From: Chthoniobacterales bacterium
GTDB lineage: Bacteria > Verrucomicrobiota > Verrucomicrobiia > Chthoniobacterales > DYNR01
Assembly (NCBI GenBank): GCA_026418675.1
Contig: JAOAAX010000017.1
Location: 1-43,825, forward strand
Reading direction: 5' to 3'
DNA length: 43,825 bases
Shown: positions 17,303 through 24,787 of the stretch, piece by piece
How positions within the stretch are numbered: the stretch's first letter is position 1
How the letters are laid out: every line of letters begins with the position of its first letter
Notes under the pieces: model-generated
Databases searched by the model: none
What the model was told of the DNA's origin: nothing
Seen by the model: only the letters and a program-made list of their open reading frames with translations
Program-made: the position numbers and the translations under genes

Positions 17303-17692
17303 ATGGAAAATCTCAATTCCATCCTTCAACAAATCCAAAACACAAGAACAAAAGCTCTGTCAGACCTTCAGCTCCTCATCGAAGAAGCCAATTTCAAAAA
17401 AAAGCTCCAACAGAACATCCAATCTCACCCCTCAGCATGGGCATTAGCCTCCGCAGCCGCAGGATTCTTCCTCTCTAAGCTCCTCTTTAGAAAAAAGAAA
17501 AAAACAAAAAACTTCAACTACCAACCCAACTTCAAAACACCATCCAACTTCTCTTTCCTCTCAACCACAATAAGTTTCCTACTCGTCGAACTGTTTAAGT
17601 TCCTGTCTCCTCTAACAAAAGACTTATTAGTCGGATTTTTACAAAAAAAGCTCGCCACTATCACTAAGGAAAAATCAACAACAAAACTCTAA
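17303..17692 (+). CDS. hypothetical small membrane protein, third gene of a yqjDE-like set
   Basis: The 129-residue product has an N-terminal coiled-coil-like segment (residues 1-38), a short hydrophobic stretch (WALASAAAGFFLSKLLF, 46-62), a very basic RKKKKTKN patch, and a second hydrophobic region (about 85-115). I do not recognise a family. Position after YqjD- and YqjE-like genes mirrors yqjK, which is also small, but I see no convincing similarity. The coding sequence is more A-rich than its neighbours. The strong hairpin at 17721 follows 28 bases after the stop codon. Confidence 0.6.
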   Translation: MENLNSILQQIQNTRTKALSDLQLLIEEANFKKKLQQNIQSHPSAWALASAAAGFFLSKLLFRKKKKTKNFNYQPNFKTPSNFSFLSTTISFLLVELFKFLSPLTKDLLVGFLQKKLATITKEKSTTKL

Positions 17693-17712
17693 ATTCCGCT
17701 TCGGACTAATCC

Positions 17713-17748
17713 AAAAAAAACCGGCACGGGCCGAACAACCCGTGCCGG
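17713..17748 (-). terminator. intrinsic terminator in minus-strand orientation
   Basis: Ten perfectly paired bases (CCGGCACGGG at 17721-17730 and CCCGTGCCGG at 17739-17748) enclose an 8-base loop. Read on the minus strand, the stem is followed at once by T8 (17720 down to 17713), the textbook intrinsic terminator form. Read on the plus strand it follows A8 and lacks an immediate T-tract, with a T-rich run only about 20 bases later. It may still end the plus-strand set, but as drawn it would terminate a leftward transcript. Confidence 0.65.
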
Positions 17749-17946
17749 AACCCCCAAATTCGATATTTATATTTTTTTATTCTACCAGTCCCACAAAGTC
17801 AACAACTTTTTTACCCAAAATTTCACCCCTCCAAAAAACTTAAATCCAACCTAAACTCTACTAATAAAAAAACTCGACGCGGTTTTCATTCCCCTCAGTC
17901 ATAATCCTCCAAAAAATAAATCAACCTGTAGCAAAATTTTTCGTGT

Positions 17947-17972
17947 TGAGACAAAAATTGCTATTTGTCTCA
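17947..17972. promoter_or_regulatory. perfect inverted repeat upstream of the rplK promoter
   Basis: TGAGACAAA and TTTGTCTCA form perfect 9-base arms around an 8-base spacer. The centre lies about 87 bases upstream of the -35 element of rplK. No T-tract follows on either strand, so it looks more like a protein-binding site than a terminator. The binding protein is unknown. Confidence 0.45.
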
Positions 17973-18045
17973 GCTTACCTGATTTGAGTTTAAAGATATT
18001 TTTATCGTTTTTTATTTTTTTACTTTAAAAATTTTTCTCCCACAC

Positions 18046-18077
18046 TTGACATTTTTTGCACTTTTCGCTTTTATATT
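18046..18077 (+). promoter_or_regulatory. sigma-70-type promoter for the rplK operon
   Basis: A perfect TTGACA lies at 18046-18051. A T-rich -10 region follows: TTTTAT begins at 17-base spacing and TATATT (18072-18077, five of six matches) at 20-base spacing. The surrounding 100 bases are very AT-rich, as expected for a strong ribosomal promoter. Transcription would begin near 18083 and leave a leader of about 100 bases. Confidence 0.6.
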
Positions 18078-18181
18078 CCACCTCGCTTCTAAGGGCTGCC
18101 GCAGATTACAAACAGCTCGGGCCGTCCTATTCTATCTCGAGCATGCCCAGCCCAGAACGTTCAGCCTAGACAACGCAAACC

Positions 18182-18610
18182 ATGGCCAAAGAAATCGTAG
18201 CCCAAATAAAATTACAGATACCCGCCGGCCAAGCCAACCCTGCACCGCCTATCGGCCCAGCACTCGGCCAAAACGGGGTCAACATCATGGCATTCTGCAA
18301 AGAATTCAACGCCGCCACCCAAAAACAAGCCGGAGAAATTTTGCCTGTTATTATTACTGTCTATAAAGACAAAAGCTTCAGCTTCATCACAAAAAAACCC
18401 CCCGCAGCAATCCTCCTCAAAAAAGCTGCTGGTATCACCGCTGGCTCTAAAGAACCAAACAAAACAAAAGTCGCAAAACTCACTAAAAAGCAGGTCATGG
18501 ATATTGTAAAAATCAAAATGCCTGACCTCGGCGCAAAAACCGAAGAAGCAGCTTACCGCACCATCTGCGGAACTGCCCGCCAGATGGGAATCGAAATCGT
18601 TGATTCCTAA
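18182..18610 (+). CDS. rplK: 50S ribosomal protein L11
   Basis: L11 forms the base of the GTPase-associated stalk of the large subunit and takes part in factor binding and the stringent response. The N-terminal [20 protein letters not shown] block with its proline hinge and the C-terminal rRNA-binding domain ([21 protein letters not shown]) are complete. The length of 142 residues is normal. It opens the ribosomal/RNA polymerase run. nusG and secE, which often precede it, are absent. No Shine-Dalgarno site is visible before the ATG. Confidence 0.98.
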   Translation: MAKEIVAQIKLQIPAGQANPAPPIGPALGQNGVNIMAFCKEFNAATQKQAGEILPVIITVYKDKSFSFITKKPPAAILLKKAAGITAGSKEPNKTKVAKLTKKQVMDIVKIKMPDLGAKTEEAAYRTICGTARQMGIEIVDS

Positions 18611-18716
18611 ACCACAACTTTTAACCCCTCTAAATTCCCTCGCTTCCAATAAAAACGTAATAAACTAAACAATTAAACAGGAGACCCTTAGCTGGTCGTT
18701 AGCACTGTCCAAAACT

Positions 18717-19418
18717 ATGCCCAAAGTCCGAAGCAAACGCTACCGCTCCGCTCTCGCTCTTTACGAGCCAAACAAAAAATACCCCTTGTCCGAGGCTGTC
18801 AGTATCCTCAAGAAATTTCCCCCCACAAAATTCGACCAAACTGTCACCTTATCTTTCAAACTCGGTGTTGATCCACGCCAAAGCGACCAAATGGTTCGTG
18901 GCACCTGCCCTCTCCCCCACGGCTCCGGGAAATCTGTCCGCGTCCTCGTATTCGCTACTGGCACAGCAGCAGAAGCCGCCAAAGAAGCAGGCGCAGAACT
19001 GGTCGGCTTCGAAGAACTCATCAAAAAAGTCCAGGCCGGGTTCTCCGACTTCGACGTCGCAATCGCCACTCCATCCGCTATGGCCGAAGTTCGCAAACTC
19101 GGCAAAATCCTCGGCCCACGCGGCCTCATGCCCAATCCAAAAACAGGCACCGTCACCGAAGACACCGCAAAAGCCGTTCGCGAAGTCAAAGCCGGTCGCG
19201 TCGAATTCAAACTCGACAAAAATGCAAACGTCGCAGTTCCCATCGGAAAATTCTCCTTCGGCGAACATGCCCTCCTCGAAAACGCCCAAGCAGTCGTAGA
19301 TTCAGTCCTCCGTGCACGCCCGGCAACTGCTAAAGGTGCTTACTTGCTCTCCCTAACCATGTCTGCCTCCATGTCACCAGGCATCCGAATAGACCACCTC
19401 CAACTCCTAAAACATTAA
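18717..19418 (+). CDS. rplA: 50S ribosomal protein L1
   Basis: L1 builds the mobile L1 stalk at the tRNA exit site, and in many bacteria it represses its own mRNA. The conserved LGPRGLMPNPKTGTVT block is intact and the 233-residue length is usual. The 106-base gap after rplK contains AGGAGA at 18679-18684, too far (about 33 bases) from the ATG for a normal ribosome binding site. It might belong to a control structure. Co-transcription with rplK is expected. Confidence 0.98.
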   Translation: MPKVRSKRYRSALALYEPNKKYPLSEAVSILKKFPPTKFDQTVTLSFKLGVDPRQSDQMVRGTCPLPHGSGKSVRVLVFATGTAAEAAKEAGAELVGFEELIKKVQAGFSDFDVAIATPSAMAEVRKLGKILGPRGLMPNPKTGTVTEDTAKAVREVKAGRVEFKLDKNANVAVPIGKFSFGEHALLENAQAVVDSVLRARPATAKGAYLLSLTMSASMSPGIRIDHLQLLKH

Positions 19419-19466
19419 ACCAAAACGCCTCACTCTCCTATATCAACCTAATCCTTCCTTCCCCAA

Positions 19467-19991
19467 ATGAGACCAGAGAAACTCACAATCGTCCAAGACC
19501 TCGCCTCCTCGGTCAAATCCTCCCCTTTCGTTATTCTTATTGACTACACAGGCATGACTGTCCCCCATTTTATAGAACTCAGAGCCCGCCTCCGCCCCAC
19601 AGGTGCAGAATGCCATGTTGTTAAAAATTCCCTCCTCCGTAAAGCCCTTGCAAGCATAAACTTGCCTACAGCCGATGATTTCCTCCGCGGACAAACCGCA
19701 ATGATCACCGGAAATTCTGATGTCTGCACCGTTGCAAAAATTATTAAGACTTTTAAGTCCGAATTTACGAAGCCGGACTTCCGTTGTGCTCTTTTAGACA
19801 ATTCCCTCCTTTCTCCCCAACAAGTCCTCGCTCTCGCTGATCTTCCATCGAAAGATGTCCTTCGCGCCCAACTCCTCGGCGCCCTCCTTGCACCAGCCAC
19901 CAAGCTCGTTCGCACACTCACCGAACCGGCATCCAGCCTCGCCCGTATCCTTAAGGCAAAACTCGACCAATCTTCACCTCCTAACCCATAA
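19467..19991 (+). CDS. rplJ: 50S ribosomal protein L10
   Basis: L10 anchors L7/L12 dimers to the ribosome stalk. The N-terminal rRNA-binding domain (FVILIDYTGMTVPHFIELR) is followed by the C-terminal helix that carries L12 dimers (LVRTLTEPASSLARILKAKL). The length of 174 residues is normal. A 48-base gap separates it from rplA, so there is no room for the long L10 leader found upstream of rplJ in enteric bacteria. The structured element of this operon instead lies downstream, between rplJ and rplL. Confidence 0.97.
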   Translation: MRPEKLTIVQDLASSVKSSPFVILIDYTGMTVPHFIELRARLRPTGAECHVVKNSLLRKALASINLPTADDFLRGQTAMITGNSDVCTVAKIIKTFKSEFTKPDFRCALLDNSLLSPQQVLALADLPSKDVLRAQLLGALLAPATKLVRTLTEPASSLARILKAKLDQSSPPNP

Positions 19992-20005
19992 CCCCATCCC
20001 CTTTC

Positions 20006-20030
20006 CGCATGTGCAGAAGCCACACATGCG
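20006..20030 (+). promoter_or_regulatory. hairpin after rplJ
   Basis: CGCATGTG (20006-20013) pairs perfectly with CACATGCG (20023-20030) around a 9-base loop, 14 bases after the rplJ stop codon. No T-tract follows, so it is not a clear terminator. It could be an mRNA-stability or processing element and lies directly before the larger structure at 20053. Confidence 0.4.
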
Positions 20031-20052
20031 TCTCCTAACATTAATTGGTTCC

Positions 20053-20109
20053 TCGTCGGGTCGGGCGGCCGCCCGAACGGAAATGCCCTGAGGCTTCGGG
20101 GCGCGACGA
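20053..20109 (+). promoter_or_regulatory. candidate three-way-junction RNA between rplJ and rplL
   Basis: An outer stem TCGTCG (20053-20058) with CGACGA (20104-20109) encloses two hairpins. The first is a 16-base perfect palindrome at 20061-20076, folding as a 6-bp stem with a GGCC loop. The second is GCCCTGA (20085-20091) with TCGGGGC (20096-20102), a 7-bp stem with one G-U pair and a four-base loop. The RNA ends 22 bases before the rplL ATG. It is GC-rich and G-rich in a strand that is otherwise G-poor. A role in setting the L12 excess over L10 or in mRNA processing is inference. Confidence 0.55.
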
Positions 20110-20131
20110 TACCACAACCCAAACTACAAAC

Positions 20132-20518
20132 ATGGCAGATATAACAAAACTCGTAGATGAACTAAGTAACCTAACTGTTCTTGAAATCGCTGACCTCGTC
20201 AAAAAACTAGAAGAAAAATGGGGTGTAAGTGCTGCAGCCCCGGTTGCTTTAGCCGCAGCTCCAGCAGCAGGCGCAGCAGCAGCCCCACCACCAGCAGAAG
20301 AAAAAACTTCCTTCGACGTCATCCTCAAGGAAGTCGGCGCAAATAAAATCGCCGTCATCAAAGAGGTTCGTGCAGCTATTCAAGGCTTAGGGCTCGCAGA
20401 AGCAAAAGCCCTCGTCGAAGGTGCCCCCAAACCTCTCAAAGAAGGCGTCTCCAAGGAAGAAGCAGAGGAAATCAAGAAAAAAATCGAAGCCGCAGGTGCA
20501 AAGGTCGAAATCAAGTAA
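20132..20518 (+). CDS. rplL: 50S ribosomal protein L7/L12
   Basis: L7/L12 forms the multi-copy stalk that recruits translation factors. The N-terminal dimerisation domain, an alanine/proline-rich hinge (about residues 37-57) and the C-terminal factor-binding domain ([20 protein letters not shown] onward, ending AGAKVEIK) are all present in 128 residues. The frame is open upstream to 20045, but ATG at 20132 gives the standard [11 protein letters not shown] start. The 140-base gap before it carries two hairpin elements. A terminator-like structure follows. Confidence 0.98.
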   Translation: MADITKLVDELSNLTVLEIADLVKKLEEKWGVSAAAPVALAAAPAAGAAAAPPPAEEKTSFDVILKEVGANKIAVIKEVRAAIQGLGLAEAKALVEGAPKPLKEGVSKEEAEEIKKKIEAAGAKVEIK

Positions 20519-20841
20519 TTTTACCTTCCTCTACAATTACTCTTTTTCGACCAATTTGGCTTTTTTCAAAGAAAAATTGCCAAGCATTTTCGTTTTTTCC
20601 TTCACTGCATTTCCAACTTGCATTAAGGAAAATTTAAGCTACAGTCCTCAACCCTAAAACCTGCTCCTCTTTCAGTAACTCAAAATCCATCCATTTCAAC
20701 CCTACTCTTAACCTGTTCGCGCACGGCAAAAAATTTAATGCCCGTGCGCGGCAGGCTTTTTTCTTCCTCATAAATCCTACCAAAATTTCCCTCTCACACA
20801 TCTACATCTAATTCCCAGCAACCAACAGCACAAAACATACC
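20519..20841 (+). other. 323-base intergenic region between rplL and rpoB
   Basis: No gene is seen. The region has an imperfect T/A-rich hairpin near 20552-20582 (TTGGC and GCCAA arms), the strong terminator at 20712-20762, and about 80 C/A-rich bases before rpoB. No convincing second promoter with both elements was found downstream of the terminator, so partial read-through may feed rpoBC. Confidence 0.6.
20712..20762 (+). terminator. intrinsic terminator or attenuator between rplL and rpoB
   Basis: A CCTG/CAGG lower stem, a small internal loop, and a nine-base-pair GC-rich upper stem (CGCGCACGG with CCGTGCGCG) are followed by T6 at 20757-20762. Placement matches the partial attenuator known between rplL and rpoB in Escherichia coli, where it lowers polymerase subunit output relative to ribosomal proteins. 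Confidence 0.8.
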
Positions 20842-23800
20842 ATGTCAAAACGTATCCACTTCGGTCAAACTAAAGAGGTTCTCTCCCCTCCGAACTTTAT
20901 TGAGCACCAAATCAATTCCTATCGCGACTTTCTCCAACTCGATACCCCCCCCCACGAACGCAAAAACATTGGCCTCCAAGGCGTCTTCCGTGAATTCTTC
21001 CCCATTGAAAGTTTCGATCAAAAAGCTTCCCTCGATTTTATCTCCTACGAACTCGGCAAGCCCAAGCTCGATCCCCAGGAAGCACTTCGCGAAGGTGAAA
21101 CTTACAGCTCCCCCCTCTACGTCGAGTTTCTCTATAAAGACGAAAAAAGTTCCAAGAAAGAAAAAGTTTACATGGGTGAATTCCCTCTCATGACAGAGCG
21201 GGCCACCTTCATCATCAATGGTGCAGAGCGTGTCGTCGTCAGCCAAATCCACCGCTCACCAGGCATCTGCTTCGATTTCTACCAGGAATACATCGGTAAG
21301 AAAAAACTTAAAGACACACACCTCAAAGACGTCAGCCGCGAAGAACTTAAAGATACTCACCTCGAAGATTACAAACAGCTCTACCGCTTCCGTATCATCC
21401 CCGATCGAGGCTCTTGGCTCGAAGTCAACTTCACTATCGGAGGCCTCCTCCTCGTTTCCTTCGACCGCTCCAAGTCAAACCGCCAAATCCTTGTCACAAC
21501 CTTCCTCCGAGCCATCGGTTTCCAAACCGATCGCGAGATCCTCTCCCTCTTCTACGAAATCGAAAACCTCAAACTCACCAACAAAATCAAAGAGGAAGAG
21601 ATCTGCACGAAAGTCCTCATCTCAGACATCGTCCACGAAAATCAAACCATCATCAAAGCCTTCGAACCCCTCTCACTCGCTGATATCCGCAAAATCCGCG
21701 AACTCAAAATTGACCAAATCGAAGTCGTCGACATCCAATACGACGACACCATCGTCAAATGCCTCAGAATTGATACGAACAAAACCGAAGATGACGCCCT
21801 CAAACACATCTACAAAAAACTTCGCCCAAGTGATCCTTACAACCAAACCAACGCCAAAAACCTCTTTTGCCGCCTCTTCTTCGACCCCAAACGTTTCGAC
21901 CTCGGTCGCGTCGGTCGCTACAAAATCAACAAAAAACTCGGCATCGAAGTCCCCCTCGACGTCCGAATCCTCACTCCTGCAGATATCGTCGCCGCAATCC
22001 GTTACCTCATCAACCTCCACCACGGTGAAGGTTCCACAGACGATATTGATCACCTCGGCTCACGTCGCGTCAGAACTGTCGGCGAACTCCTCGTTAACCA
22101 ATGCCGCATCGGTTTGGCACGAACCGAACGACTCGTCCGCGAAAGGCTCTCCCTCTATGACTCCTCTCTCGAACTCATCACCCCCTCCAAACTCATCAAC
22201 CCTAAATCCCTCAGCGCTGTCGTCCGCGACTTTTTCTGCCGCTCCCAGCTCAGCCAACTCATGGACCAAACTAACCCCCTCTCTGAAATCACCCACAAAC
22301 GGCGCCTCTCCGCTCTCGGTCCAGGTGGCTTGAGTCGCGACACCACCAAAAAAGAAGTCCGCGACGTCCAACCCTCCCACTACGGGCGCATCTGCCCCAT
22401 CGAAACTCCAGAAGGCCCCAACATCGGAATTATCAACTCACTCGCCACCTACGCCCGTGTCAACGAATTCGGTTTCCTCGAAACCCCTTACCGAAAGGTC
22501 GAAAAATGCCGAGTAACCAACAAAATTGAATACCTCACCGCCGACGTCGAGGAAAACTTCTATATTGCTCAAGCCAGCACCCCTCTCGATTCCAAAGGCA
22601 ATATCCTCTCCGACCGCGTCCAATGCCGCTATGGTGGCGAGTTCATCGAAGTAGATAAAAACCTCGTCCAATACATGGACGTCTCTACCAGACAATTCGT
22701 CTCCGTCGCCGCTAGCCTCATCCCCTTCCTCGAACACGACGACGCGAACCGCGCTCTCATGGGTTCTAACATGCAGCGCCAAGCCGTCCCTCTCATAACC
22801 TCCGAAGCACCCCTCGTCGGCACAGGTGTCGAAGAGCGCGTCGCCCGCGACTCCAAAGCCGTCGTCGTAGCTCAAGCTCCAGGCATTGTCGCTTCGGTCA
22901 CCGCTGACCAAATTGTCGTCACCCAAGATGGATCCCTCCCATCTACCACCAAAAAACTCAAAACAGACCCAGAAAACGGTATCTACGTCTACAAACTCCG
23001 CAAATTCCTCCGCTCAAACGCCTCCACCTGCATCAACCAACGCCCCATCGTTCGCAAAGGCGACAAAATCCACGAAGGCCAAATCCTTGCCGACGGCCCT
23101 AACACTGACCAAGGCGAATTAGCGCTCGGCAGAAACGTCCTCGTCGCCTTTATGCCGTGGAACGGTTACAACTTCGAAGACGCCATCCTTATCTCCCAAC
23201 GCGTCGTCAAAGAAGACATTTACACCTCCATCCACATCGAAGAATTCGAAGTCGGCGCTCGCGACACCAAACTCGGCCCAGAAGAGATCACCCGTGACAT
23301 CCCCAACGTCAGCGAAGAAGCCCTCGCAAACCTCGGTATGGACGGCGTCATCCGCATCGGCGCCGAAGTAAAACCGGGCGACATCCTCGTCGGAAAAATC
23401 ACCCCAAAAAGTGAAACAGAACTCGCTCCCGAGGAACGCCTCCTCCGTGCCATCTTCGGCGAAAAAGCTGCAGACGTTAAAGATACCTCCCTCACCGTCC
23501 CCTCCGGTGTCTATGGCATCGTCATGGACGTCAAAGTCTCCTCCAAAAAAGAAATCCAACAACAAAAACTCACCCCAGCAGAATCTAAGCGGCAAATGAA
23601 AGTCATCGAAAGCGACTTCCAACGCCGCAAAGAAGAGCTCCACAACCAGCTCACCGAGGCTCTCTCCAACGTCCTCCTCGGCGAAAAAATCCCACTTGAC
23701 GTCGTCAACGCAGAATCCGGCGAAATCATTATCCCAGCAAACCGCAAAATCACCAAACAACTCCTCCGCAAACTCTCCGCTGTCTATAACCACATTGAAA

Positions 23801-24750
23801 TTGATCCCAGCCCTATTCGCAACAAAATCCGCGAAATCATCGGCCAGTTCGAACACCGCTTCGAAGACCTCGAACGCGAAAAAGAAATCAGCCTCGGCCG
23901 AATCGAAAGCGGCGATGACATTGACCCTGGCATCATCAAACAAGTCAAAGTTTATATCGCCAGCAAACGCAAACTCTCCGTTGGCGACAAAATGGCTGGC
24001 CGCCATGGGAACAAAGGCGTTGTCGCAAAAATCGTCCCAGAAGAGGACATGCCCTTCCTCGCTGACGGGACCCCAGTGGACATCGTCCTCAACCCACTCG
24101 GTGTCCCAAGCCGCATGAACGTCGGACAAATCCTCGAAACTCACCTCGGCGTTGCAGCGAAAGCCCTTGGTTTCAAAGTCGCCACACCCGTCTTCGACGG
24201 GATCCCAGAATCCAAAATCCGCGAATTCCTCAACCAAGCCAAAACCAAACCCGGCTTCTCTTGGATCAACGAAAACGGAAAAACTACCCTCTACGATGGC
24301 AGAACCGGTGAGCCCTTCGATCAACAAGTCGTCGTCGGTTACATCTACATGATGAAACTCGGCCACCTCGTCGCCGACAAAATCCACGCCCGCGCCGTTG
24401 GGCCTTACAGCTTGGTCACCCAACAGCCTCTCGGAGGCAAAGCCCAATACGGCGGCCAGCGCTTTGGCGAAATGGAAGTTTGGGCTCTCGAAGCCTACGG
24501 CGCCGCCTACACTCTCCAAGAAATCCTCACCGTCAAATCTGACGACGTCCAAGGCCGCACTCGTATCTACGAGTCCATTGTCAAAGGTGACAACTACCTC
24601 CAAGCTGGAACCCCAGAATCCTTCAATGTCCTTATCAAAGAACTCCAGGGCCTCGCTCTCAACGTCAAAGTTGGAGATTTCTCCCGCCGTCAAATTGCTG
24701 CCCATTCCACAACCTCCACTCAAACCACAAAAGCGGAAGCCGTCGCTTAA
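20842..24750 (+). CDS. rpoB: DNA-directed RNA polymerase subunit beta
   Basis: This is the second-largest subunit of the core enzyme, with the conserved lobe, protrusion, fork, wall and clamp regions. The rifampicin region near residues 468-495 reads [18 protein letters not shown] and keeps the key Asp, His and following Ser of sensitive enzymes; changes relative to E. coli are F514L, N518T and I530L. The [15 protein letters not shown] and [20 protein letters not shown] blocks are intact. At residues 156-181 a 13-residue segment is duplicated in tandem, and the usual GKTHSSGK stretch of this part is missing. The length of 1302 residues is normal. Confidence 0.98.
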   Translation: MSKRIHFGQTKEVLSPPNFIEHQINSYRDFLQLDTPPHERKNIGLQGVFREFFPIESFDQKASLDFISYELGKPKLDPQEALREGETYSSPLYVEFLYKDEKSSKKEKVYMGEFPLMTERATFIINGAERVVVSQIHRSPGICFDFYQEYIGKKKLKDTHLKDVSREELKDTHLEDYKQLYRFRIIPDRGSWLEVNFTIGGLLLVSFDRSKSNRQILVTTFLRAIGFQTDREILSLFYEIENLKLTNKIKEEEICTKVLISDIVHENQTIIKAFEPLSLADIRKIRELKIDQIEVVDIQYDDTIVKCLRIDTNKTEDDALKHIYKKLRPSDPYNQTNAKNLFCRLFFDPKRFDLGRVGRYKINKKLGIEVPLDVRILTPADIVAAIRYLINLHHGEGSTDDIDHLGSRRVRTVGELLVNQCRIGLARTERLVRERLSLYDSSLELITPSKLINPKSLSAVVRDFFCRSQLSQLMDQTNPLSEITHKRRLSALGPGGLSRDTTKKEVRDVQPSHYGRICPIETPEGPNIGIINSLATYARVNEFGFLETPYRKVEKCRVTNKIEYLTADVEENFYIAQASTPLDSKGNILSDRVQCRYGGEFIEVDKNLVQYMDVSTRQFVSVAASLIPFLEHDDANRALMGSNMQRQAVPLITSEAPLVGTGVEERVARDSKAVVVAQAPGIVASVTADQIVVTQDGSLPSTTKKLKTDPENGIYVYKLRKFLRSNASTCINQRPIVRKGDKIHEGQILADGPNTDQGELALGRNVLVAFMPWNGYNFEDAILISQRVVKEDIYTSIHIEEFEVGARDTKLGPEEITRDIPNVSEEALANLGMDGVIRIGAEVKPGDILVGKITPKSETELAPEERLLRAIFGEKAADVKDTSLTVPSGVYGIVMDVKVSSKKEIQQQKLTPAESKRQMKVIESDFQRRKEELHNQLTEALSNVLLGEKIPLDVVNAESGEIIIPANRKITKQLLRKLSAVYNHIEIDPSPIRNKIREIIGQFEHRFEDLEREKEISLGRIESGDDIDPGIIKQVKVYIASKRKLSVGDKMAGRHGNKGVVAKIVPEEDMPFLADGTPVDIVLNPLGVPSRMNVGQILETHLGVAAKALGFKVATPVFDGIPESKIREFLNQAKTKPGFSWINENGKTTLYDGRTGEPFDQQVVVGYIYMMKLGHLVADKIHARAVGPYSLVTQQPLGGKAQYGGQRFGEMEVWALEAYGAAYTLQEILTVKSDDVQGRTRIYESIVKGDNYLQAGTPESFNVLIKELQGLALNVKVGDFSRRQIAAHSTTSTQTTKAEAVA
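21307..21384 (+). repeat. 39-base tandem duplication inside rpoB
   Basis: Two adjacent 39-base units encode [13 protein letters not shown] and [13 protein letters not shown] (residues 156-181). The first 24 bases of each match at 20 positions and three of the four differences are silent. This indicates a duplication that has since drifted under selection on the protein. It lies in the beta lobe, just before the [10 protein letters not shown] block. Confidence 0.75.
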
Positions 24751-24787
24751 CCCCACATAAACCAACCAAAACTCATTTCTCTTCCCC

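Larger units (their letters stand above)
17693..18181 (+). other. 489-base non-coding region upstream of rplK
   Basis: No open frame of note and no tRNA is seen here. From left to right it holds a GC-rich hairpin flanked by A8 (17713-17748), an AT-rich stretch with a possible leftward promoter (TTGACT read on the minus strand near 17796-17801), a perfect 9-base-arm dyad (17947-17972), the likely rplK promoter (18046-18077) and a transcribed leader of about 100 bases. In many bacteria secE-nusG or tRNA genes sit here, but neither is present. Confidence 0.7.

Noticed and set aside
17693-18181. Possible tRNA or secE-nusG remnants upstream of rplK
   Set aside because: I found no cloverleaf, no TTCGA-type T-loop and no open frame resembling SecE or NusG.
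18679-18684. AGGAGA as ribosome binding site of rplA
   Set aside because: It lies 33 bases before the ATG, and no start codon in frame lies nearer to it.
20066-20073. NotI-like GCGGCCGC as a cloning-linker artefact
   Set aside because: The octamer is the centre of a 16-base palindrome nested within an outer stem that also pairs, and flanking sequence continues normally into rplL.
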